From Stomorhina lunata (Eukaryota > Arthropoda > Insecta > Diptera > Rhiniidae), in assembly GCA_933228675.1 (NCBI GenBank), contig OW121744.1:117637600-117701599 (forward strand): DNA of 64,000 bases, written 5' to 3'. Numbering within the stretch: position 1 is the first letter of the stretch; every line of letters starts with the position of its first letter. The translations under genes were made by a program, and so were the position numbers. This document shows positions 10,385 to 23,500 of this stretch, in pieces. Below the pieces are notes generated by a model, which saw only the letters and a list, made by a program, of their open reading frames with translations, ran no database searches and had not been told where the DNA came from.

Positions 10385-12121
10385 AGTACTGCATTTTTAG
10401 AGAAATAGTCGTCAAAGTTGTCACGAGTCAAAGCTAATTGTCACTACAACATTTTTCCAAATAATCGGTTTTCCTAAACAATTAAAAAAAAAAAAAAAAA
10501 AATACAATTTAGAACCGCACACATTTATTATATAGCTTATTTAGTATTTCGAAAACATAAATAAATGATTATAATTGTTTTGATAATTATAATTTAATTT
10601 TTAAATTTTTAGACTAGAGTATACCCGGTGTACACTCCTATCCACGGCGTTCTTCTTAATCAATGGAAAAATTGCCAGGAAGCACCTAAAACAAATAGGA
10701 ACTATATTCTAGACTGAAAACCTGGAAAAGACTCCAAAATTCATAAAGAAAAGAGTTCCAACAGTACCTGAATACTAACCATTAGGAGTAAATATTGATA
10801 TAAATCAAAACAAGTTTCTGACCAGTAGAATATTCCTGTCAGACTTGAGATATATTTTCGCGAAACTCAAAACAAGTTTGAGTAAAAGTTTCGAAACACT
10901 AATTACTTGTACGAGTATTATAGACTAGTTAACCTAAAACTAATCTCACAAAAGTAAATATTAATTTTTCTTTATTCACAAAAAATTTAGTTGTGAGAAA
11001 ATTTTGTATCCCTAACACCTAGTCGTATACAACCTCTAACTTTATAAATTATAAGAATTTTCCCAGAATAAAAAAACAAATTTGTTGTCAATAATATTAG
11101 ATATATTAATTATACAAGTTCGAAAAATATTAATACGTATAAATATTTTAATACTAATAGTTCATAAAATTATTTTAAAATTATCGAATTCTTATGATTT
11201 GAAATTTGTATAGAAAATTTGAATTACAAGCTAGCTATATTCTATATTTAACAAACCCAATAAATTTTTGTTAACCACCATCATCGTCACTCCGTTATAA
11301 AATATTTGATACGACCGAACGTTAACCGTTTACTCAATTATTCTAATTTTACTCTATCTCTTCTTTGATGTTTATTTATTTAATTTTTGATATTGAATAA
11401 AAAAAAAATAAACTTAAATTTCAAATCATTTTTGTTCTTATACAAATTAACTGGAAAAAAAACACACGATTATACTAAATTGTGCTGTTTCACACACATC
11501 AGGTTTACTCGATAATTTTTTTTCTTCGAATTTCTTTAGAACCTGCATTCACGTTTACACACGTACACTTTCTTCAGTGGTTTTCCGGAACCATGAAAAA
11601 ACGTCAGTTGGTTTGTAGTCCATAAAAGTTCGAGATTGTATATTTTTACACATAACGAATGTTGACGGTAAAGCGTCAATATATTTTTTCTATTTCACTT
11701 TTATATAAACACTTTTCACTTATAGAAACACAAGACTTAACAAACAAACCGGACGTGTGTGAAAGTAGACATTATTTTAAGACACTATTTTTAAACACTT
11801 CACTTTTAAACACACTTATCAGACGGATAGAAAAAAATTTAAAACTTACCAACGACACAAAAGAATAGATGAGGCCCCATGATCCACTACTAGTCAAGGA
11901 TAACAGAACAAAAAAGAATTGACAGGAACCGGATATGCCGCAGGGTCTTCTGAAATAAATCCATCCATCCACAATACTAAAAAAAAATTTCGTTAAAAAA
12001 ATTATTAGATTGATATTTTTGCAATCAAAGATTTGTTTTATAAAAAAAAACACAAAAAAACTTACCTGATTTCACTCTTTCCACTGCCAAAGATTCAATT
12101 TTGTCCAATTTAAAAAAAAAA

Positions 12122-12219
12122 TTCACTTAAAAATTTAATTTTAAAAAACACTTAAAAATTTAATTTAAAAAAAAAAAAACGCTTAAAAATTTAATTTAAA
12201 AAAACACTTAAAAATTTAA
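12122..12219. repeat. Four-copy tandem repeat before the 3' LTR
   Basis: Four near copies of a ~25-30-base unit built on CACTTAAAAATTTAATTT followed by an A tract. The copies differ mainly in A-tract length. Confidence 0.75.
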
Positions 12220-12408
12220 TCGCGAACTACCACCATCAGGATCAGAAAAGGAAAAGAGCGAATCACGTTACGAAACACTAATTTATATTTTCAAGTTGAT
12301 CACAAACAAGTTGGTAGCACTTGCATTTCGGCCATAAAGGAAATTTTATGTAATAGGGAACAATAAATACAACACTGTTTTCCCTTCTCTTTTCCCTACA
12401 CAGGTTGC

Positions 12409-12422
12409 AGGAAAAGAGTAGG
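12409..12422 (+). promoter_or_regulatory. Polypurine tract
   Basis: AGGAAAAGAGTAGG lies three bases before the 3' LTR, the expected place to prime plus-strand DNA. GGAAAAGAG (12410-12418) can pair with CTCTTTTCC (12386-12394). The three-base gap CTT before the LTR is unusual, so the exact priming site is uncertain. Confidence 0.65.
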
Positions 12423-12425
12423 CTT

Positions 12426-15400
12426 TGTGACGGTAGCCGTCAGTTGTTGATTTTTAATTTTATCATTTTTTATAATTTGTCTTAACGTGGTACTGACCGA
12501 GCAAAATAGTTTGCCATGCCATAAAAATGTCTTCAGATATGATAGACTCTAAGAGTTCAATCTGGCAACACCAATTTGTTTGAATGAGTACTCTGGTACG
12601 GTAAAGTAACTGAGTACTCACAAAATACACAACACTGTTGCACATTTCGTTTCGCCGACCATGAAAAGTTGGCGTCATTAACAAAAAAACAGTGAGTGTG
12701 GTCAGTTGACCAAAAAATTAAAGAAATTAATATTTAATTTATTTGGAAAAAGTGTTTGTTTTTGGCAACGGGTTTTTTTTAATTGTGCAAGTAGAAAAGA
12801 GTGTATCATTTAAAAATCAGTGTACAGTTCCAAGGAACTGATAATATTTCATACAAGTACAACTACTTGTGGCTCAACGGAAGTTTTGTATAACTAAATC
12901 ACTCGGAGAGAAGCGTCAGTATAAACTTGTTGCTATATATATATTATATTAGTCCCCGACAACATTCCAATTGGAACAAGGGGTACTTCTCTACTTGTTG
13001 CTGCTTGTGGGAAAACTTGGTGGATTTTTTTTCTACAAACTTAAAAGGTTAGTTACAAAATTTAAAAAAAAAACTAAACGAAAAGGCCTTATTCTTTGTG
13101 TGTTTTTCGTAGAAATTAGTAATTGTTTAACTGCTTAGCCATATACGGTATTGGGTTACGTGGGTCTTGAGAGGGCAGTAGACACGAGGCAGCAGCATAA
13201 GTGCATAAGTTTCGCCAGGACAAGTGTCGAGGATAGATATTGTTGGTTGCTCTATTGGAAGCCCGAAATATTTCATCAGGTACAGCATCACGAAGTCCAA
13301 AGCTGAAAAGTCGTGAGTACAGTCCCAAAAGAAACACGAGGCCATTGCCGTTATTCCCCTAACACGTTTTTTTGACACACAGTTATACCTACACAGTTAT
13401 ACCTACCTAAACTACAAATACACTTACTTTCTAATTATATACCTAACCTGATTTTACGGCTATGATGCCACCAATTATATACCTGACATCCATATACCTA
13501 AACATTTCTACACCGGACTTACATTACTATTTGGATTATTCAATTCTTAACCTGAAAATATAAAATATTTTACCTGACTATACCTAAATCAAAATTATAC
13601 TTATGCCTAATTATACTTAACCTAAATTAAAATTCTACTTATGACTTATTATACTTAATCTTAATCTAAAATTATACTTATATTATATATCCAAAAATTA
13701 AATTTATATAAATACCTAAACCTTATTATACTTAACTTAATCTAAAATTATACTTATATTATACTTATGCCCAATCATACTTAATCTTAATCTAAAATTA
13801 TACCTATATTATATATCCTAAAGTTAAATTTATATAAATACTTATACCTAACTATACTTAAACTTAATCTAAAACTTATATTTATATTATATTTACCAAA
13901 ATTAAATTTATATGAATACTTAAACCTAATTATACTTATCCTAAACTAAAATTATACTTATATTCTATTTTCTAAATCTAAATTTATATACTTAACCTAA
14001 AATTATGCTTATATTATATTAATAATACCTAATTAAACTTAAATTCTATTTCCTAAAATTAAATTTATATACTTATACTCAACTTTACTTTAATACTTAT
14101 GTGCTTACGTTAGAGTAACTACATAACTTCTACTTACGTTAGAGTAACTACCTAACTTAACGTAAAAACATGCACTTACGTTAGAGTAACTACCTAACTT
14201 CACTTACGCTAGACCTTATGTACTTATACTTAAAGACTTATGACTTTACTTATATACTTATATACCTACAATTAAATACATTTAACCTAAAAAAAAAAAA
14301 GAAAAATAAAAAAAATGCTAATTCGAATAAATTATAAGACAATTGAATAAAAAAAATTTTTTAAATAAATAATTTAATTGGAAAATTTAATGGTACCAAT
14401 AAATTAATAATTAATTAAATAACTAAATAAATAATTAAATAAATAATTTAACAAACAATAATTTAATAAAATGATTAAATAAATATAACAAGATAAATAT
14501 AAACATAATAAGATAAATATAATAAGATAAATATGAACATAATAAGATAAATATAATAACATATAATTAGATAATGAAATAAATAACTAAACAATTAACT
14601 AAATAATCAAATAAATATTAAATTAAATAATGAAATAAAGAATTAATTGGATAAGAATCCAATTAAATTTGACTAAATACTCATTTAAAGAAAAATTTAA
14701 TAAAAATATTAAAAGCAATCAATATTTAAATAAACGAAAATTTAAACTTAATCAAAATTGAATTAAATGAACATTGAATTATATAAAGAAAAACGTGATT
14801 AACTGAATATTTAATTAAATCAATTAAAAATTTAATTAAAATGAAATTAAATGAGTATTTAACCAAATAAATAATAATCTAATGAAATAAAGAATTAAAT
14901 AAGATAATAATTAAATAAATAAAGATTTAAATAAATAATTTAAATAAATATTTAAAATAATAATGAAATGATGAATTAAATAAATAACTAAATAAGATAA
15001 CAATTAAATAAATAAAGATTTGAATATATAATGACATAAATAAAATAAATAAATAAATACTAAATAAATAAACGAATGAATAAATATATAATTAAATAAA
15101 CTAATAAATAACTTATGAACTAAATTTCAAATCAATTTAAGAAATATAAGACAAAATGAATGACTGATTTCAATAACCAGTAGTTGTTAATAACTTTTGA
15201 CGTTTAATATCATTTTCTTGATACCAATAAGTATTTAAATAATACTAGACCATAAGTTTATTTTATATTACCTATATTTTTTTTCTGTAAAACAGTATTT
15301 AACCAAATTTATTTAACAGATGTAGAACATCCTTTATATTACAATATACTAAGTATATTTTATTTTTGCATTATTTTTAAAATAAAAACATGTACAAATA

Positions 15401-15879
15401 CATTGAAATTATGTGGTAATTCCATTAATTTATGGTTGATATGGGACTCGTAGACTGAAATTGCGGTAAGTTTTACGAGTTAGGGACACTTCTCCAGATT
15501 TCAGGCAAGGAGAATTGTCAAAGGATGACTTCATCAAGTCATATGGGGTGGGCAGCCTGTCCAGGACGTTCCAACCGGTCCTGAGGATCCTCAAGTCAAA
15601 TGAGAAGCAGCTCCTATCGTCAAAAGTCCGTCCGGTCTCATTGGTCCTCCACTTCTAGTCAATGTCTCGTCTAATGTTCATTGTATTTTAGCTTCCAGTC
15701 AAACCATCGACGTATTTATTCTTGGCACGAAATTTTTTTGTGAATGTGCTGCCAAACCAAGTGGAAAGATCCCCCCCAATCCGGCGAGCTACAGCCCAAC
15801 ACCAAAGTGCCAATATCCACGTAGAAGCAATCTGGCAACTTGAAGAATTTTCAATTCTTCAAAGCACACGTCCATCACA
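12426..15879 (+). repeat. 3' LTR (3,454 bp)
   Basis: Same length, ends and internal arrays as the 5' LTR, at an offset of 11,477 bases. The last bases CATCACA are followed by the AGAT target duplication. Confidence 0.95.
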
Positions 15880-15883
15880 AGAT
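15880..15883. repeat. Target-site duplication AGAT, right copy
   Basis: Partner of AGAT at 945-948; defines the right end of the insertion. Confidence 0.85.
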
Positions 15884-16597
15884 TTTTATTTATATGCTGA
15901 CACTTTCAGCTTTCTTTAGGAATTGTCGTCATAATTTGTTCTACTATTTTCTTTTTGAGACTGGGAATCAAGGATAATAGAACAATTTCCTTAAAGGAAA
16001 AAAACGATGCATAGGTTGCTAAAAAGTGGTGAGGAAGCATTAAAAGAAAGACAATGTCAAAACAAAACAAAAAACGGCTTAAATTAGTCAATCGCAAAGG
16101 TGTCATATTCCACCATAGTATTATTTTCATATCCATAATTTATGTAATATGAATTTCCTACACGGCCATTACATTTATGCAACTGTTTTTATTAGTCGGC
16201 TTTTACACACATCGACTTACGTGTGGTAAAGTCAAACTCATTCATGAAATCACCGTGCGTGTTGTCGCCTTGAAACAGCTGACTGTCACAAATCAATTTG
16301 TTGTTGTGGAAGATTTTTATTTTTTATTTTTTCGTCACTAGCCTGGCTAGATAAAAAGATGTATTGTTTTTGCAAAATTTCCATAAAATTGTAATATAAA
16401 ATTTGTTAAAATAAGTGCAATATTAGTTTTAAAACGTTTTTATGTGAAAAGTCCTCGAATTCCATTGCAAAAATAAGTAAAACCTACTGAAGCCAATTGA
16501 ACGGCCCCCTAAATTGAGAAATAGTGTAACTGTCTAGTTGTTGTTCTTGCATGCGTGTGTCTGTTCCAAACGTATTTGTTTAGAGGAGAACTTAAAA
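15884..16597. other. Upstream region of nischarin, right part of the divergent interval
   Basis: AT-rich, no coding signal. It contains a degenerate copy of the dispersed motif TCAAGGATAACAGAA (about 15967-15984) and presumably the nischarin promoter and 5' UTR. It was contiguous with 484-944 before the LTR insertion. Confidence 0.5.
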
Positions 16598-19462
16598 ATG
16601 TCTTGTTATTTTCGTCAAAATTCCGATTGTGAAATAAACGTGCCCCGGTATAGTGAATCAGCAGCTACGGGCATCGTCTATTACGATATTAAAGTGCGGG
16701 TGGCCCAGGTGGAATGGTTGGTGGAACGTAGATATAAGGATTTTGATCAGCTCAATGAAAAGTTAGTGGAAGAAATTAGTATATCAAAGAAGTTGTTGCC
16801 TCCAAAGAAGGTAAGTAGCAATAATTATATAAAACGAACTTTCTGTTTAAATGTTAGTTACGCAAATACTAAGACAAGTGTTCTTTAGTTAAGGGTTAGC
16901 AAACAAAAACTTTATATTGCATTTTAATTGTTCAAATGCTAACAAATATTTAAAAAAGACAGTATCGTGAGATTGTGCTAATGTTTGTTACACTTAAAAA
17001 CAGAGAATGGGACTTATCTAGTACAGTTTTGAAACTAAATAATTGGATATACATTTTATATTACTTTCTTGCAAATATTTTAAAGTTTACTATGTATAAT
17101 CTCTCTAAACACTCCTCTAATAAATAAACGTTTGAACGGAACTTTAAATTTATAAACATATCTCACATATATATATATATGTATATGCACCTACAAATAT
17201 CCAAAGGAGCAACTAATTTAAAATGTGTACAAATGTAAACTTCCGTATGTAGTTTTTATGGGTCAATGTAAAACGATTTTGCTAAAGTTCAATACTAAAC
17301 ATATCCAAGAAATTAAAAATATTCTTGCCAATTTTGTTGCCATAACTCCTTTCATGCAGGCTCGTCTAAGAATTTTATAAAGACCCAGGATATGTATTCT
17401 TTCTGGTTTTAAAGCCAAATATTTGGTGAATTACTAATATAATGACAATCTCAATATACTAAAATTACTTTTGATGGTGGGTAAATTAAGCACAATATTT
17501 AAAGTTCATGTTATATTCGCCTATATTGGTTATTAAATTTCGATAACTTATAAGATGTTATTGTCTTTAACTTAGTGACATTTTTTTTATATGCTTGTAT
17601 TTTATTATTGAATATTTCTGAAAACAAAATAATCAAATCTTATTATAACATAAAATTTTATAGAAATTGCCAGTGCAATTCTATTTAAAATTTATTCGAA
17701 TTAAAAGAAATCTTAGTGACAGACTATTTTAAATAGACAAACAATACAGCGACATATAATTAAAAATTTAAATTCATTATTAAATAAAAATCATTTGAGC
17801 TAGATAGTCAGCTTAGATCGTCAAATTTAAAGTTCTACACCTCTGAAAAAAACACCTAGCATAATTTATATTTTCTCATTAAAATATAATATTTACACTC
17901 AAAAAACATTGGAAAATTAGGGCATGAGTCATTAAGCAAATGATGTAAGTGCATCTATTTCAATAAAAAAATAAAATTACGATTAGAACTTCATTCAAAA
18001 TCTTACATAAAATGATTATATTTTAGATTAATTTGAATTTAAATCTTTTTCTTTAGATAGTGGGCAATAAAAATCCCGCCTTTTTGGAGCAGAGACGTGA
18101 ACAATTGGAAAAATATCTGAAAGAATTGCTGGTCTTTTTCCGCATACAACTTCCCAGAGTATTGGCTGAATTTTTAGAATTCAATAAATATGATATTATA
18201 TATTTACTGCAGGACCTAGCTAAGTTATGCAATGAAAGCGGTGATGCTCTGTTAAGTGCCAACAAAGAATTTCATTTCTCAGCGTTAGAGGTAAATCTAA
18301 AATAATATCCTTCATACTATCTTTTATTATATTTCTTTAAAACTCTAAAAATATATTTAGGTCTATGCCATAAGTGAACGTTTAAATTTACCCTGTCCTC
18401 CGGAGAGTATAGAACAAAGAGGAAAATTTGATTTTTCACATGTATTAGATTTTTGCACTCAACTGGAAGTCATTAAGGTGACACCAGTCAAAAATAATGA
18501 TTCATTTGCTAGCGATTATAATGCTGTAGATGTTCCTATTGGCCGTAGTAATATTATACCGAAAAGTCTAAAATTTAATTTGAATGCTTTTCGTAACTTG
18601 CAGTGTTTGAAAATTTTTGCCTTACCTACCGAAAACATTGTGGATATTGGCTTATTAAAGCCCACGCTACAAAAGATATGTGTTCACAATACCACAATAA
18701 CTTCCATTAATCAGGTTTTACTGTGCGATAATGTACACAAGGACACCACAATAGACATTCCCACGGGTGATGCCATAGCTTTAAATCGTTCAACATCTTC
18801 CTCATCTAGTACGAATAGTAATTTTGCAAATTCTTCTTCTCCTTTATGGCGTAATATAGTTGAACTTAATTTATCGGGCAATCTTTTGACACAAATCGAT
18901 GAAAGTATTAGAACAGTGCCACAAATTAGAGTACTTAATCTTGAACAAAATCGCTTACGTAGTGTTAAAAACTTGGCTGAGCTGCCTCATCTTCAGGTTT
19001 TAAATCTATCGATTAATGTTATAACCGAGTGCATAGATTGGCATTTGGAATTGGGTAATTTGGTTAGCCTGAATTTGGCTCAAAACAAATTGAAAAACAT
19101 AAAAGGTTTACGCAAATTACTTTCTCTAATTAATTTGGATTTAAGCTGCAATCTCATAGATGATTTGGAAGAAGTAGATAATGTGGCTTGTTTGCCTTTG
19201 CTCGAAACTTTAAGATTAACCGGTAATCCATTGGCAAGCAGTGTTGGTATGTTAAAATTTTTGTTTACAAGTTTAAAAAGATTTATTTTATATTTTGCTC
19301 TTAACTTGTTTAGATTATCGTCCCCGTGTATTGGCACGGTTCCATGATAGAGCTTCAGAAATTGTGCTGGACAGTGAAAAGGGTACTCATAAGGAATTGG
19401 ATACAGCCTTAGTATTATCAGCTTTACATACTTCTCGTATGAGGCAAAAATCTCAACAATAA
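16598..19462 (+). CDS. Nisch: Nischarin (PX domain and leucine-rich repeats)
   Basis: Four exons: 16598-16810, 18057-18290, 18361-19246, 19314-19462, together 493 codons plus stop, all with GT-AG borders and consistent phase. Residues 1 to about 110 form a PX phosphoinositide-binding domain ([21 protein letters not shown], then [11 protein letters not shown]). A linker and about six leucine-rich repeats follow at roughly 280-440 ([51 protein letters not shown]), then the family's conserved end [20 protein letters not shown]. The protein lacks the long C-terminal region of vertebrate nischarin and resembles the short insect form. In the family it binds endosomal lipids, integrin alpha-5 and Rac/PAK signalling proteins. 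The ATG at 16598 gives the family's short N-terminus; an earlier in-frame non-ATG extension is rejected. A Ser/Asn-rich insertion lies before the repeats. Confidence 0.93.
16811..18056. other. Nischarin intron 1
   Basis: A 1.25-kb AT-rich intron splitting the PX domain. No repeat, ORF or RNA gene was recognised beyond a short TA run near 17165. Confidence 0.7.
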
Positions 19463-20504
19463 CAAACATTTAATTTAATTAAATAGAATTCACTTTAAAT
19501 ATTTTAAACAATTTTATAGAAATTAATTAGAAGAAAGGATGACAGCTAAAATTCCGAATATTAAATTGCAGTTATGCTTCAAATTATCACATCATCTATT
19601 TTTTAGTTTTTAAATTGTAAAGAATATTTTTTTAATTTTGCTTATGTAGTTTGTTAATTTAACTTTTATTGAAAATAAATATTAATTATAATTTTGTCTT
19701 TTAACATCATATTTTTCAAACATTCAGTACGAAAAAGAAATTTTGAAAATAAGAATTTTAGTTTTTTATTGTGAACAAAATTTCAATTACTTTAAATTGG
19801 CCTGAGAAATAAATTGGAATCATAAGATTGTTTAAAACTGTTTTTGTTTTATTCTGCATATAATATTTCAATTATAATTTTTATGGTAATTTAAATTTTT
19901 ATGTGGATAAGATATTTGTATTGTATTTATATTTTAGTATGTTTTATTATTACTTTTGATTACATTTATGTAAGATATTAAAATATTATTGTGTTAATCC
20001 AGTAAATAAATAAAAAAAGGATTATCTCTTTCACAAATAATTATGATTCGTTAAAAGTTTTGTGCTTTTTTATTTCTTAATATGTTTTTATTGAATCTGT
20101 ATCATATTTATTTCCATTATATTTATTTTACGTTCACATATAGATTTTAAGATTTATTAATATTGTTTAAAAAATTTAAAAGTTGTTACAAATAATTTTG
20201 AAAATATTAAGTATTTTTTTAGGGGTATTCTTTTACGATTTTGCGGTAAAGGGTTACATTTTTAAGATTTTTCTGTAGACATACATATAATTAAATTTAT
20301 ATATATTTTAAAATTTCAATAAAACGAGAAAAAAAAAATAATTTTAAAACTAAATGTGTAGTTAGATTTAATTAGACATAATTCAAACTTAAGATAAAAA
20401 TTGTCGTTACTGAATTCATCATTCGTGTTTTGTTTACAGCTGTTTCAGTAATATTGCCAGGGTGGTATAGACGGTAATCTTTCCCTGGCCGTTTTGGGTC
20501 ATTT
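19463..20504. other. Convergent intergenic region, nischarin to row
   Basis: Over 1 kb of A/T-rich sequence with AATAAA-type signals on both strands (for example 19674, and TTTATT runs near 20110 for the minus strand). These fit the two converging 3' UTRs. Nothing else was recognised. Confidence 0.6.
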
Positions 20505-23500
20505 TCATTGCTGTTGATGATGCTGAATATGAGGATGCTGTTGGAGATGATGTTGCTGCTGTTGTTGCATCATTTGATGATAATGTTGCTGCTCAGCAGC
20601 TGCTACCGCGTCAAACATCGGCGTATGTACTTCACCCAAGAACTGGGGTGTTGGTGGTGGATTAGGATCAGCCAGCTCTCCTATTAGAGGCATATCTATA
20701 TCGGCCGCATTTAAAGTATGTGGAGCCACTTCGGCCTGACCAAATCCCATATGATATTGATTTTGACCTGGCACCTGTAAGTGACTGTTATTGTCTACAA
20801 TATGGGCATAATGTTGAGTAGCATGTTGCTGTTGTTCCACTGGTGTGGCATCCATTTGTCCAAATGGTATGGGTGTTTGATCTGGAGCCATTGATTGTTG
20901 GGCATCCATAGGATGTTGCTGTTGAAGATTTTCTTCAGCTTGTTGTTGATTTACAGTATCATCCGGTACTTCCATGGATTGTTGGCCATCAGTATCATCC
21001 ATATTTTGATCTGAACTGCCGGTCTCACCTTCACCATCACGTTTAACCAAACCCAACATATCCAGCATATTGCGTTTAACGGTATTCTCTTGAGCCACTT
21101 GTAATGTTGGGTATGCAGATTTCTGTCCGCAACTGGCTAAATGATGAGCCATATTATTGCCATTGGCTGTTGAGAACCCACAAATGCAATGCATTTCATT
21201 AGGTAAGGGCATTTCCATGACATCTTTGGTGCCAGTCGTACCAGTACAATCGCTGGTATGTTGGAACATGGCTCTTTCGCAAGCTGTTTTATAATTACAT
21301 TTATTGCACTTTAGATTGCCGCTAAAAAATAAATAAAATTAAGTTAAGTTTAAAAAAGGATTCTTCTCATTTTAATACTTACATAAAATGATTTTCATTA
21401 ATAATTTCGTTATTACACTCAGCACATATGGAACCGTCAATAAAAGCAAAGAAATCTCCCAATTTTGATTGCACTGAGAAGGGTAGGGGATCCTTGTGGT
21501 GACTGCGAACCTGCGGACAATACAAAGTTAATAAAAATTTGAAACCCAATTTTATATTCTACCTTGGGTTGTTGAATTAGCATTGAATTTCTGATGAGTT
21601 GACGAACAGTTGAAGCATTTTTCAACATAGTGGGATGATGATTGGAAATGTGCTGTTTTAAAGCACCTTTAAGAGAAAAATAAAAAATTAAGAATTTCTT
21701 ATACATGAGTTTTTTTTTTTTTTTTAAAGCGCTAACCTTTGTCCACGAAACTTAAAGCACACTTTGTACACTTTAGGTTTATATCCTTTTTACTCATATG
21801 TTGCCTCAAATGCATGTAATAATTTTCAATATTACTTTGATTAATGATGCCTTTATAGCAGAAACGGTATATCTAAAAGGAGAATGCATTTAAACAAAGT
21901 TAAAATTTTAATGAAATATTAAAACTTACATCCAAACAGTAGGGACACTGCAAGAAATTCTGATGCTTATGGTCGTCATAGAAATGACGCACTGCATCCC
22001 GATGGGAAGAGGTTCGGTAGCCACAGGCCTGGCAAAAGTAGGGCAATTCCAGCATAGAATGTTTATTCTGCAAATGGGACGTAAGGAAATTCAACGAATT
22101 AAAACGTTGCTGACAAATCAAGCAGCGATATGAAGCCGAATTTGAGGACTTAGTTTCCTCAGGATGCATAATATTGTTGTGCTTAGTTAATACAGTTTCA
22201 GTGTCCATTTTTTCCAAACAGAACAAACATTGCAAACTATGATCCTTGCCATCAATATTGAGATGAGAGACCAAATGAGTTTGTAATTTTTCATTGGAAT
22301 CAAATGTAGTAGCGGTATCGCAAATGGGACATTCAATTTGTGTTGCATAGAGAGTAGTATCCTCTTCTTGTTCAGTTTCACCTTCATTTGTGGGCTTTTT
22401 ATAAGGAAATGATTCGTAGTATTCATCAGAACCATCCAAAATGCCATAGTACATTTCCTCCAAACCCTTAAGTTCATCTTCCTCCTTCTCTTTTTCTTTC
22501 TCCTTTTTAGCCGGTTTGGTTTCAATAGTTTTTTTGGAAGAGACAGCTTCTTTTTTGGCAGAAACCGGTTCTTTTTTGCCGCCTTTAGATGATGGTGTGG
22601 ATTTAGAACCTCCTTTAGAATGTTTGGATTCTTCTTCTTTAGATTTATTCTTTTTAGAGCTAGGAGCAGGAGTGTCATCATCTTTTTCTTTTTTAATATT
22701 TTTAACATTTATCTTTTCAGAGCCAACGTAGTCGGCCTCATTAATGGCTAAAATAACAAAAAACAGATAAGTTTTAAAAGGAAACTAAACAGAAATAATT
22801 GCAAAAATCTACTGGTTAAATTTAAATTAATTACAAAAAATAAATTCTAATTGGTTTAATTTAAACAAAAAGCATAAGGTTTTGTATGTTATTTTCTAAA
22901 AATACTTTTTATTACTTAATTAAAGAAAAACTTACTCTTTTTGTTTAGTTTTTCAAAAAATTTCGTACAACAAAAATTAACTAAAATTTTGAATATTTTT
23001 TCCATAAAAACAAAAATTTATTGAGAAATTATTAAAAAAAAAAGCAGAAACAATTATATTGATAACAAAGTTATAATTTAAAAGTTAACCATTAACAATT
23101 AAGGGTAATAATAAATAAAAATAATAATTATGCTTTTTGTTTAACATTAAACTATTTGAAGTTAAGTTTTTTTTGCAGCTAAAATTAAATTCTTGTAAAT
23201 TGAAAATATTTAAAATAATATTTAGAGTATGTAATTTAAGTAAATGTATTGAATATAAAAAACATTAGAAATAAAAATATTATTGAAATTAAAGTATTTT
23301 TTAAGAAAATGTATGAGGTAATTTTAAGTACTATGTATCATGCTAAATGTCTTTTTTAAAAGTATGTTTAATTAATATCAATAATTTTATTTTCATCTAT
23401 AAAGAAAAAAAGTAATTATTAGATAGAAAATTTCAAAACTCTTAAGAGGCTAACAAGTACAAAAATCAGGACAACAGTAATGATAAAATAAGAATATTTT

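Larger units (their letters stand above)
10385..12425 (+). other. Post-pol untranslated tail of the retrotransposon
   Basis: Two kilobases between the pol stop and the 3' LTR with no ORF above about 90 codons and no env-like signal, transmembrane run or signal peptide. It contains a short tandem array (12122-12219), a variant of a dispersed repeat (about 11878-11910) and the purine tract. An env gene would normally occupy this place in errantiviruses. Confidence 0.75.
949..15879 (+). mobile_element. Full-length Ty3/gypsy-type LTR retrotransposon (14.9 kb)
   Basis: Complete element: 5' LTR 949-4402, primer binding site at 4407, leader to 5402, gag 5403-6944, pol 6797-10384, a 2-kb untranslated tail with a purine tract, and 3' LTR 12426-15879. 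It is flanked by AGAT duplications. Both LTRs are 3,454 bp with TG...CA ends. All ORFs read through them have the same translation and the same 11,477-base offset, so I see no indel and no coding difference between them. Gene order protease-RT-RNase H-integrase places it in Ty3/gypsy (Metaviridae). The tRNA-Lys primer and very long LTRs recall the Osvaldo/Ulysses lineage, which is a guess. I see no env. Intact ORFs and matching LTRs indicate a recent, possibly active copy. Confidence 0.96.

Noticed and set aside
11659..12053. Short ORFs between pol and the 3' LTR as possible env or accessory genes
   Set aside because: Low-complexity Phe/Ile/Leu-rich frames caused by AT-rich DNA, no signal peptide or env motifs, and no splice context.
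22187..22708. 173-codon Lys/Leu-rich ORF on the minus strand
   Set aside because: It is an out-of-frame reading of the Lys-rich row exon 4; the row frame continues through the zinc fingers.
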